Of a DNA stretch of 64,000 nucleotides, positions 25,571-37,500 are shown one piece after another. The position numbers and the translations under genes are program-made. The notes under the pieces were generated by a model. That model did no database searches. It was not told the origin of the DNA and saw only the letters and a list, made by a program, of their open reading frames with translations. This DNA is from Delphinapterus leucas (lineage: Eukaryota; Chordata; Mammalia; Artiodactyla; Monodontidae): the NCBI RefSeq assembly GCF_002288925.2, contig NW_022098021.1, positions 2,643,974-2,707,973 of the forward strand. Reading direction: 5' to 3'. How positions within the stretch are numbered: the stretch's first letter is position 1; each line of letters begins with the position of its first letter.

Positions 25571-28500
25571 CAAAGCTGTTAATCTCTATCATCCTGGTTC
25601 CTGGGTTTCTTGTCATGCCTAGAAACATGCCCCCTTTTATCACGATTGTATCAGTACCTGCCTGCATTTTTCCAATGGTTTTATGGTTTGCTTAGCATTT
25701 TTGGTCTTCGAATTTCAAAGGTTAAAAACTAGCACTTCACTAGGCATTTTGTCATTTAAATGACAATAGAAATGTCCAGATTTCATACGCCCTCACGGGC
25801 ACCCCACCTCAGTGTACGAAAAGTGGGGCTGAGTAGAACCTACAAAGTTACATTTAGTGAATTGTTACTTCTTAAGCGTTCACTGCATGCTCAGAGACCT
25901 TTCTAAGGATGTGTCTGTCTGCTGTTATAGTTAAACCTTTGAGAACCTTTTTTTAAACACTAGAACTGGTAATGGAGACTGCCAGTAATTTATCACGTAA
26001 GTCTGTTTGCTGCAACTGTGAGCTTAGATGAAAATGCTAACAAGGATTATTTCCCTTTCTCTTCTAGATTTTACAGGAAGACCAAACTTGTTGGTTTTCA
26101 AGACATGGAGTGTGTGCCTTGCGGAGACCCCCCGCCCCCCTACGAGCCACACTGTGAGTAACGCCATACAAAGAGCAGAGGGGCTCTGGGCCTTTTTAAA
26201 AACCTTTCTTCAGTGGGCACATGGAACAAAATCTTTCTCTACTGCGGGGCTTAGAGTGCGTGGCCTTTTATCAGGAGTCCAGCAGGACAGAAAGCCCTTT
26301 TGTTGTGTGTCTCAGTCAGCAAACTGCATCCATTGATTAGAATCTTGGGTGAAGCACGGAGGCGTTGCTGCTGCCATGTTCCATTCAGACTCTTATCTTT
26401 TTTTTTTTGTTTTTTTTTTTACGGTACGTGGGCCTCTCACTGCTGTGGCCTCTTCCGTTGTGGAGCACAGGCTCCGGACGCGCAGGCTCAGCGACCATGG
26501 CTCACGGGCCCAGCCGCTCCGCGGCATGTGGGATCCTCCCGGACCGGGGCACGAACCCGTGTCCCCCGCATCGGCAGGCGGACTGTCAACCACTGCACCA
26601 CCAGGGAAGCCCCAGACTCTTATCTTTCATTCTAGATCATAACTCAGGCAACTCCAGTTAACTAGGGGGTCCACGTCCTACTGCGTCATGTCTTTGTGCC
26701 GGGCTCTTCCTAGGCCCCAGACGCTGTCATGGGGTGGCTCCCAGGCGTTTCTGGAGGCATCCCCCTCGGGGAATGGCAATCACCTGCCGAATGAGCGCGC
26801 ATCCTAGTTCATTTCATTTCCTCCTTCACTTTTCTCATTTAACAAATAAGTAAAAGGAGAAAACCCATTACATGCTGGTAAAGAGAAAATTGTGCCTTTT
26901 CTTCTTTGTATTAACATTACTTGAACTTTTTGACCGTATTTTTTCCTTAGATGGAAAAGGCGTTTGTTTCAGGTTATCAATCTGCATTGATTTTGAATAG
27001 GAAAGAGTGATTCCTCACTCTTCTTAATCCTAAATACAAATCTGGCCAATGAAAACTCACAGGTGAGGCGCCAGGAGAGGAGTCAGAGGGCGGGCGCCCT
27101 CCAACCCCGGCCCCCAGGTGTGCTCAGGGCAGGCTTGTCTCCACTGAGCAGGGCCTTCCTGAGCTGTGGGAGCAGCGAGGTCCAGGAGGAAGGCTGGAGG
27201 AGGGCGCCATCCCTGCATGGGTTGGTCTTGACTTTCGGGGAGCATGAGTAATACAGATGTTTATTTAGGGATTAGTCTGGTATAATTTTCCATGCATGGG
27301 ATCTGACCTCTTGCTTCTTTTTGTGACAGAAGCCCCCTTTAATCCATTGAAATTCATTGCATTATTTGATAAGGTCACATGGTACTTTTGTTTCCAAGAA
27401 TGTCATGGCGTTTTGCAGTCCCTACTATTAGGTCCTTTACCAAAGAGCATTACTTTCTACATTTGAAGTGACGGAAAGGCAGAGAACTTGACCCTTTCCA
27501 ACTTTTATAGAAACGTACCCTGACCCCCATCTTTGTAATAGGTCAACGCTCGCCAAATAACTCATTGCAATTAACAGATGCAGTACTGAATACCTGTTAT
27601 GTATTGGTCACAATTTGTTTTACTTGATTTTCTCAATCTCATCAGCTCGCATTCGTCATTGAGGACACTGGGTCCAGAGGGTTAATAACTTCCCATTGTT
27701 GGCTGGTGATGGGCAGGGACAATATTCAATCCCAGGTCTAACTCCAATACTGTGTTCTTCCCCCCCACGCCCTACTGTCTCGCTAGAAAAACCCAGCTGT
27801 CCAGTCTGTCCTCTGTTGGCTGGTGTAATCCACTCCATGTTGACTTTTTCCTGTATTATTTGCTTTGAGGTTCGTCATTTAACAAAAACTCTAACAATCT
27901 AACATAGGGGAGATACTGAAAGAGTCTCTTTTTGCTACACAGCCCATAAAAGGACATGTCCCCTTGCCAGTTAAAATGTGGCCGCAACCTAGTCTGGCCA
28001 GTGGCTCAGCTCAGCCATCATTTTGGCCAGAAGGCCAAGATTATGCCCTTCCTGCTAAACGACCATAAAAAGATTTAGGGAAGAAATCAGTATTGTCCAA
28101 TTTAGAGTTGGAAAGTCCTAGAGGGTTTTTTTTTCCCTTTAATTTATTGAGTTTAAATTTAGTGTAATCTAGTCATAAGTCTGAGGCACTGGAATTTTTT
28201 GCCTTGGGGGATCTGGCGTAGCTTGGACATCATAACTTAGCCTTTCAATGTAGATTTCACATTTAACCTTTAATGTCTTGTAGAGCCGTAAGTTATAATT
28301 TGAAAAGAAAATTGGCTAGTTTAATTTATGTGTATAGATATGTTTCTCCCTATATGAGACTTTTTAGAAAGCAAAGAAATATAAATTATTTTTCAGAGTC
28401 AGAAATGCAGTACACACAGCTGATAGCTTTTGGAATTATGAAACCACTGGTGGTCTTTAGTGAGCCTTAATCCTTATCACTTGGAAGGAAAGTTTGCTGC

Positions 28501-31500
28501 CTTTGGCACAGTTCTTGGGAATAATTCCAGAACGCAGCTAATCTCTTCAAAAGAGATCTTGAGGTCTTTGGGGGACATTATGTAAGGCGCCTTATGTTTT
28601 CATTTCTTCTACTTCGGGCTTTTCCACTCAACCACGAAAAATTGCTCCTTCACTGATTTTCCCCGGAGGAGTTGCTGTGTTATTTAGACTCTAAGCTCGA
28701 AGGTGGTGGCACCTCTCAAGCTACCTGGAGTGATGGGGCTTGTTTCAGTGATACACGTGGCAGTGGGAGGCTGGACTCCCCAGGCCCAGCGGCAGCCCTG
28801 GAGTCTGGGGGCTGTGGCCTCTGCAGCAGGACGCTCCTCGCAGCTACTTTTTCAGGTTCTGCTTCAGTCCCCCGTCCCCCCCAACACTCTCAGCGGGCTG
28901 CTGGTGTGTGTACTTCCCTGGTCAGGCTCCTGAAGGAGAGAATCCGACCGGTGCAGGTAAACACCATCGTCCTGGGAGGTACAGCCTTTCCCACTTACCT
29001 GCTGAACAAATACTTGGGTTCCTGCTGGGAGCGTGCACACCATGGGACACACGTAGACCCAGTCCTTCCTTTCATGGAGCTTAGGGTGCAGGCGGCTAGC
29101 TGTCGAGTCACTCAGGCGCTGCACACCTGGACGCACCTGGCGACGGATCAGTCCCGCCTGGGAGGATGCGCGGCTTTAAGAAAAAGTGATGGGTGATGAC
29201 TCGGGAGCCGGAGGGGGGCTGCCCCGACTGTGACTTTCCAGCTGCGATCTAAGGATCGGCCAGGGGAGGATGAGCCTGAGAAGGAGGAAGCTGGGGCAGG
29301 GGCGGGGTGGGTCGGCCGAGGCGGGAAGTGCCCCTGGACTTGGCCCTGGAGGTCTTTGGCGGCCATTTTAGGGAGTGATGGAAACAAGCCAGATGACGGT
29401 GATGTAGGAGGTTGTGCAAGGAGAGCAGCAGAGCCGACGGTAGGCCACTCGGTCCAGAGCTCTGGTTTCAAGGTGACGCGCGGGAGGGCGCAGGCAGGGC
29501 AGGGGTTTTGTTTTATGTTGTTCGCAGGCAGGAGACACATCTGCCTGTTTGCCCGTTGAGGGGAAGGTCCAGTTGAGAGAGGCTGACTGTTCTATATGAG
29601 AGAACAAAAGAATGATGTCACGTCAGGTTTGTTGAAGGATCCAGAGAAGGGTTGGCCTCTGGTGGCGGCGAGGGCTCCGTGCTGTAACCAGGGCCGGGCG
29701 GGGCGCAGGTGGGCAAGAAGCCGGGCTTGTGCGTCCAGAGTCCGGCAAGGCGCTCTCGTTCTTGGCTGTGTGTGCGGCAAGCACGAGGTGCCCCTCTGCC
29801 GGCTGAGGCTGGACCGGCACAGGTGGCTGAGGGTCTCATCCCAGAGAGTGGACGGACTAGATTAGATTGAGTGGTGGGTTTCCCAGGAACACCGAGGGTC
29901 CGCTGGAGTTAGTGGTCCTGGTGAGGCCTTGTTTGCCTCTGCTGTGATATCTGTAGGGGTTCTGCTGCCACAAGACATACCTAAATTGAACCCCAAATGC
30001 ACAGCTTATAGCAAGCAACAAAGGAGTCCTTAAAGAGGAAGACTGTCTGTGTTAATAACACCAGAATAATTTTAAATGACTGTAAATACATTTTTTTATG
30101 ATACCTGAAGCAAATCGAAGATTTGCTTCGCGAGATTACGAGAAAACTTAACAGAAAGCACAAGATTGAAGACTTCCCATATTTCCGTCAACTCTCTGAA
30201 GGGCCACCCAGGCCCATCCCTGTCTTGGCTGGTGTAACTGTGGCGGGTGACTGAACTCCCCGGGGGCTGGGTTTCATGTCTGTAAAATGGGGTCCCCCCC
30301 CCCCCCCGCTAAGGCTGATGTGAGTAGGAGATGGTTGGTGTCTGTGATCCTCTGTGTGGTGTCCGGGCGGGCAGGAGCTCCAAGCCCTCAGCCTCTTCCT
30401 AGCCCCTTCTACCACGCAGTGCTTCCTGGGTGCCTCGGCCTCACCTCCTAGCATTTGGGAGAAATTGCTGTCTGGAGGAAGGGCCGCGGGCCTGCCCGGG
30501 GGTCTGGTGTTTAGCAGAGGCAGTGGTTCAAAGACCAGCAGTGAGTGTGGGAAGCCGCCCCGCTCAACTGGACAGGGGGTGACAGGAGACGGAGGACGCG
30601 TTAGCCATCAGATAACAGATCTGTTCTCTGCAGCTTCGATTTGGGATCAAGACTGTCTCAGTAGGCGTTTCTCTCCCTGTAGGGCACACCTGTATTCCTT
30701 GTAAACTGATTTCAAAAACTAGGAGGGACTTCGCTGGTGGTCTGGTGGTAAAGAATCCGCCCTCCAATGCAGGGGATGCGGGCTCCATCCCTGGTCGGGG
30801 AACTAAGATCCCGCATGCCGCGGGGCAACTAAGCCCGTGCGCCACAAAGTACAGAGCCCGCGCGATACAACTAGAGAGGACCGCGCGCTGCAACCAAGAC
30901 TCGACGCAGCCAAAAATAAAAATAAATAAATAAAATAAATATTAAAAAAAAAACTAGAAGGAAATTTCTATCCCCCCTGACTCTTTATATTGGCCCAGTC
31001 TCAAGGAGTCCTCGGAACCTTGGCGTCTACCAGCAGCAGAGTGTAGGACACAGCCTGGGACCAGCAAGAAGTCTGGATTCACGTCCAGGCTCTGCCTGGA
31101 CCGATGGCGTTGCGTCGGGCAAGCCAGCTCACCACTTTGAACCTCCACTTACTCCTTGGAAAATGGGGCTAAGCATGCCATGTTGGCCGAGTTTAGATAG
31201 AACTGAATGGAATCGCGTCCAGAAGCACACCAGCCTTCTTCCTGATGGTGCCTGCGGCCCCGCCCACCCCAGGTGTACCCTTCGCGGGGTACGGGGGCTG
31301 GGAACTGCCCCACTCGGGGAGGGTCTCAGATGCAGCTGGCTGTGATGTTGCCTTGCTGGTCCTCCCCCTGCACTGGGGGCTGAGCAGTGAAGCTTACCTA
31401 GAAAGGGGCTGCAGTGGACTTTTGCGTTTGGTTACTCGGCTGGCCGAAGAGTCCCTACTCCGGCCGGCTGCTCTCCTCTGTGTCCCATGGCGCAAGGCCT

Positions 31501-34500
31501 CATGCCCGCTGCCCGGCCAACCTGAGCCCGAAGCTCTCCTCCCCGCAAAGTAATGATGGACGTGTGAACGTCAGCTAGTCTGCCTGTAGCGTTAATTCGT
31601 GAGGAAGTCTGGTTGACATCGCTGTAGACGCAGATAAGTAAGTGGCAACCTTTACGTGGAAACCCCTGCTTCAGGCTTTGCCCCTCATCGTAGCTTCAGC
31701 TCCTGCTAAGGTGCAGCTGTTTGGAGCATTAGGAGAAATAGAGGAAAACACCAGGAAATTTTAGAACTATGTCCTGCCACGGGCCTGATAAGAAATGCAG
31801 ATTTGGTGTGATTTCTTTTAGACCTGTTTACTTAATTTGGAACTGTAGTTGGAACAAAATGGTTTTGAAAAAATTCAAAGCGGTTTTTATTTAAGGGTGT
31901 TTAACCTAGATGTTTGCTTTGTTCTTGGGGGCTTTGTAAAACGAGCCACGTGATTCCCAAGAGATAAGCGATCAGATAAGTCGCCTGGTGGGGGAGAAGG
32001 AAAGTCAGGAGCTGTGCTAACCTGCAACTGTTTAGGAATTTACATGACTCAATACTCTCAGAAAACCCGCAGGTCTCTGCACCAGTAATACATCACATTA
32101 GGAAAGATTGATTGTTTTCCAAAAGAAACTCAAACTGTCTTGTAAATAACGAATAAAACTAATTTCAAAGTAAACTTTTAAAAGAATTATTTGCTCATTA
32201 AAGATAGTTTTTAAAGTTTAATAGAAAAAAAGAAGGGGAGAACATCATAAACAAAACATTTCCAGCATTAGGACATACAAAACAAAATACAGCCTTCTGA
32301 CGGCTTTCTTTTCAGTATTTTTTCTATCTCTACTACTGATCTTTTTTTAAAATAGGTGTAATGATGCTGTACATAGAATTTTGTATCCTTTTTCCACTTG
32401 AGATGTATATTTTTTCACGTACTATTCTAAACATTAATGATATTTTCGAGTGAGTATGGCGTGGGCTTTGGACTTCAGGTGGATTGGATCTCAGGGCTGT
32501 CTCTGCCACACACATTGCTCTGTCCACGTGTGTGTGAGCCCTTCCACAGGTGGGCAGGTGGATGGATGCCCACAGGTGTTTTTGTGTCCAAAGGCACTGA
32601 TGTTTTTCTCTCTTGATCTGCAATGCTAAATTGTTTTGAAGTAAGGGTGCCTGGTAAACACCTCTTTTAAAGAAAACCAATTTAAAAGGAAATAATAGGG
32701 AGTGTTCTGAAATCGATGCCAGTGTGGGTTTTCCAGTTACTTGTGGTGAAACACAGGTGACCTCAGCTGCCACCTGTGTTTCAGCTGAACCCCTGAGGTT
32801 CAGAAGCCAGTTCCTGCCATCCTGCCAGCACCCAGGACTCTTCATACTACCAGGGACTAAAGCACTCACTGAATCTGATCAGAGTGAGTGACATAGAATG
32901 AGATGCAGAGAGATGCATGCAATCCAAAAGAGTTATAGCGAATCCATTTGCTTTGCAAACACCATGTGATGTTATTGCATCTGTGTGTGTTTTCTGTTTC
33001 TGCAACAGAGAGTTCTTCTCCTGGGCTTGCTAATACTTAGTGGCCTGACTTCCTGGAGTCCTTCCTGGATCCTCTGCAGGACAGGCCCGCAAAGCCACCC
33101 TGTGCTAATTAAGGGTTCAGTTTACAGAGGATGCTCACGGAGTCTCTGGTCCTCAGGCCGTGACTCTGAGTGTCGGGTGGGGGGTCTGGTGCCCTGGGTG
33201 TGCTGGTGGAGCCCGGCTTCCAGACTGCTTCAGGACAGATGGGGGCTCCTGGACCTCCTAAATGGTGGAGAAGGGCAGCTTCTTCAAGATTTGGGTCTTT
33301 CCTGTTAAACAGAACAGGGTGGAGAATAGGAGAACAATGAGATCAAAGAAAACAGCCTGGGCTACAGGACAGCCTCCCCAGGCATCTGAAGCAGGTTCCC
33401 CGTGCTGGTCACTCTTTATTCTTTGGTTTAGGGAACCGTTCTCCTCTCTTCCTTCCACTTTCCGTAGTTGTCTGCTTTTCCTCCCTTTCTTTTTCTCAGT
33501 ATTATGTGATTCCCTTACTTTATTGACAAACCGTCTAAAACAGTGGTCACGGAAGGTTGCTTATGGGGGAACCAAAGAGACGGAAATCCACCAGGGCTCC
33601 CTGCAGGGTCCCGGCACGAATGTCCTGCCTCGAGGACACCTCGTGAGCCCCCGTGGGGTCCACCTAGGCTTTACTGTGGGTGACGCTCTGTCGGCCCAGC
33701 CAGCCTGGCAGAGGGCAGGAAATGGGGGAGCAGCTGAGACAGGCAGAGAGATGGACGCAGGGAGAAGCGCAAGGGCAGCTGTGTGTCCAGCAGGGAGGAC
33801 GCAGGACCCCACGGGGCAGCCACAGAGCGCCGAGCACGCCGTGACTTTGTGCCATTTAGTGTAGAGCAGAGGGACCAATTCCACCTCAACGACTGACCCC
33901 CGCCTGGGCTTTTCTAATGCCACTCACGACAGGCATTGCAGTTTTCATTATTGCTCTGGACCCAGAAAGGGTAAGGGAGGGGAGACCCCATCACACTTGT
34001 TGAAGTCTTTTTCAGAAAACAGAAAAACTGCTGTAATTTCTTTGAAATGATTTCCATTGCAAATGGTTAACCTGCTTTTTAAGCAGATTTGCTTCTGGAG
34101 GTAAACAACTGTTTTCTAAACATAGGTTGACAATTAATTATAGCAAACTCCTCGTTTTCCAAGGATATTGAAAAAGTAGCAGGACAGTTTTAACATCTTG
34201 GCCTCTTTAGAGAGAAAAAAGTGCGCGGTAAATGCAGCTGCTTTGAACGATTATTTAGCTGTTTCGGGTATTTATCTTTCCTTAGCCCTAGCTTCATTAA
34301 AGTTATAAAAATCAAAAATTTTAAGAGAAAGATGTTTCTTACACTCGTGCGCTCTATGTGCATTCTTTTCTCCCGATACAAAATTGCCAAATATTTGTAA
34401 GCCATTCACTTGGTCCCGCATAAGAAGAAGAACAGGAAGGGGCAGTTTAGCTGCCTTCACTGGGTCCGTGGACCGTGTCCCTTGAGTCTGGAGATGCTTT

Positions 34501-37500
34501 GAGAGCTCTGGTCAGCTGGCTGCCGTCTGGGAGGTGGGAGAGTCCTGGTCTGGAGACGCTGAAGGCTTTGATCCCGCCCTTCGAGCGGGGCAGTTGATTA
34601 TTACCCAGTCGGCTATAAATCTAGCTTCTCGGCCTTTATCTTCAGTTTCTTTCAGACATTTAAAGTCAATGAACTCGTTTAAATATTTGCTCACGAAGAA
34701 ACAGGTTGTGGTTTGTTAAAGGCCATCCCTAAATTAAATGAATATTAGATTAAGTGCAGTTTATTTAAAAAATATAAAATCCAGCAGGCCTGTTTCATTA
34801 GGTTGTGGACTTTTACAAAGGGTACAGTGATTTGTGTGTGTACCCATTAAACGCTTGAAATGAATAGGTGTGGAGAAAAGCCGTCTCACAGTTTATGCCG
34901 GACCCGTAGTGGAAACACTCAAAGTTGCAGCTTAGTGATGACTCCCTCTCTTAGAGCAGAGTATTTATTCTCAGGAGGTGGTGTGCCAGGGATCCTGCTG
35001 CCTGGAAACCAGCGCTTGGCCCTTTAGGGGCCACATTCCAAGGGCGCTTGGAATACGTAGCTGCCCCCATGGAGGGGGGTCTTTTTGTCTTTAAACGTGG
35101 GTGAGCGCCCGGCTGCTTCCCACGCCAACTGCTTGACGAGGGATGTCATTGGAGGAACATTGCTTTGAGGAGGAAAAAGAGAAGCATCAGGAGAGTTTAA
35201 AATAGCAAGCAGGGGGGCTTCGCTGGTGGCGCAGTGGTTAAGAATACGCCTGCCACTGCAGGGGACACGGGTTTGAGCCCCGGTCCGGGAAGATCCCACA
35301 TGCAGCAGAGCAACTAAGCCCGTGTGCCACAACTACTGAGCCCACGTGCCACAACTACTGAAGCCTGCGCGCCTAGAGCCCATGCTCCACAATGAGAAGC
35401 CACTGCAGTGAGAAGCCCGCGCACCACGACAAAGAGTAGCCCCCGCTCGCCCCAACTAGAGAAAGCCCGCGTGCAGCAATGAAGACCCAACACAGCCAAA
35501 CATAAATAAATAAATTAATTAAAATCAATAAATATAATAAAATAGCAAGCAGGGCTTGAGTTCCGGAGGGTACGACACTCCATCCATGTCCCACAGCCCG
35601 CGCTGCCCTCACAGAGCCAGGAGGTGGTCTCAGGGCAGAGAGGCAGGACGGGCGCCAAGTCGGGCCTGCGTCTCCAGGCCAGCTCGGAAGGACCAGGAGT
35701 AAGAGTTTAATTTCAAACTTAAGGAAAAAACATTGAAACTATACTTGAAATGTAGTTGAGTCATCCTACTTGAAAAAGTAATGTAAAATAACTCAAAGGG
35801 AAGATAAAAAATTTTTTTAAAAATTTTTTAATAACTCAAAGGGTGGAAAAGGTAGTAGAAAGTAAAACTTGGAAGCTTAAACTCAAATATCAAATAGGAA
35901 TTCAAAAAGAAATAATATCCCATTTCAGGTGTTTAAACAAGTATTTTAACTGCTTCGTTTATTATTTTGACCATATCAGAGAAATTAAGTGTTTGTGAGG
36001 GTTTTGTCTATATATTAATCATGTATCCATTTTCTTAAATATTCAAGATGTTCCTTTTCTCAATACTGTACAATTATAAGGAAAGGGAAGAAGTGTTTCT
36101 TTTGTCTTTAACTGTTCCAAAGTAATCTTTTCACTTTATTGAAATGGACTTGACATACAAGAAGAGACATCCATTTTACGTGCACAGCTCAGTGGGTTTT
36201 GACAGATGTGCACAGCTGTGGTATCATCTGTCCCAGGGAAGGTGTGAAAGTCTTCCCGAAGGGGAGTCACCTCAGAAGGGTTCTCTTTATCATACCTACC
36301 ATTGTCTTGAAGACAGGGTCTAGACATCTTTTTGTTCTCTTGCATTTTAAAAAAATGGATGTATGCATATATTACTGTTTTCTGTCCATGTTTCCCTTTC
36401 TATGTGGAGACCAAAGGGTTATGGTGTGAAATGTCGAATTTTGTGTTTAAATGATTTTCTGCAAAATCGCCAGTATCAAAGTTTAAAAGTGCACTGAAAA
36501 TCAGTCATCCCTGGAAAGCTTGCCAGTGGTCATAAGAGGCAGGCTTTTCTTTAAAATGAGGAAAATTACTTTTTCAAATTTTTGGTGTTAGGTTGCTTAG
36601 CGCAGGAAGTCTCCCAGGGAGTCCTTTTTGGGGGCCTAATGCTAGTCTGGAAAGCAGAGGACATAAAGACAGCTCTCTGATGTGATAACTGTCGACCAGC
36701 CTGTCCTCTTGTTCACGGACAAATGTACTGGATCCTACTCTGGGCACTGACGTGGCACCAGGGACCCTGCAGTGAAAAACACAGACTAAATTCCCAGTGC
36801 TCAAGGAGTCGACGCCCTAATACTCCGGGGGAGGGGGGTATTATGTAAGATAAGGTGGTCAGAAGAAGGCCTGTCCCAGGGTCCCTGATGCAGGGAGGAG
36901 GGCAGAGCATGGGCAGAGGCGGGAGCCCAGCCAGTGGGTGCAGGGCCTTGGGAAACCGTGCAGACCAAGGAGGACCCTGTCCTCTGAGGGAGAATGTTAA
37001 CTACAGGAGTGACACGATGTGACTTCACATTTCACCGTCTGGGAGGTGGACTTCAGGAGAGCAAGGGAAGAAGCAGGGGACCAGTTCAATGCAACGGTTT
37101 TAGCTGATTCGATAAAAGGATGCACTTAGAAGAACGGGCTTTCCACCCGTTTCTCAAGAGTTAATGTTTTTTTGGCTGCATGTATTAATAATGTAATAAT
37201 ATTTGTTATATTTTACCTGCTCTGTGATGTCAAAGCAAATTACAGAAGAATAGCGTTCAGTTGATTTTTTTCTAAACTTGGGCAAAACACAAATTTTGAA
37301 GAGGTGAACTTACGATTTTATATCACATCGTAAGATTTTACTGCACGATAAATGTTTTCTATTACTTTAGGCCCTGGGGACACAAGAAGGATCTAAAAAA
37401 TAAGATCCTGGAAGTTTCTCTCTTACTTCTAATGCTTATTAGCACTGAAAGGACACTCACATAACTACCTCGTTTGATTATCCCAAGACTAATGCCAACC

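Larger units (their letters stand above)
18394..26067 (+). other. TNFRSF19: TNFRSF19 intron after coding exon 3 (7.7 kb)
   Basis: Contains a 1.1-kb L1 ORF2 fragment (about 19880-21003), a MIR tail near 21985-22060, a full CHR SINE (23836-24045) and a SINE head fragment (24131-24198). Antisense L1 pieces follow (24199-25420), with a TG microsatellite at 25524-25568. The 18.4-19.9 kb and 22.1-23.8 kb parts show only faint ancient-repeat texture. It ends in a strong pyrimidine tract and acceptor, ctttctcttctag. Confidence 0.8.

Noticed and set aside
26154..26162. Alternative donor GT at 26158 for coding exon 4
   Set aside because: Its use would add four bases and shift the frame. gtgagt at 26154 is stronger and restores Cys149 with the next exon.
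32333..32869. 178-codon - strand open frame
   Set aside because: It crosses an old L1 remnant and non-coding intron; the translation shows no domain or family signature.
33262..33864. 200-codon + strand open frame
   Set aside because: Low-complexity composition, no recognised domain and no splice context. It runs through GC-rich intron and has comparable open frames on the opposite strand, as expected by chance.
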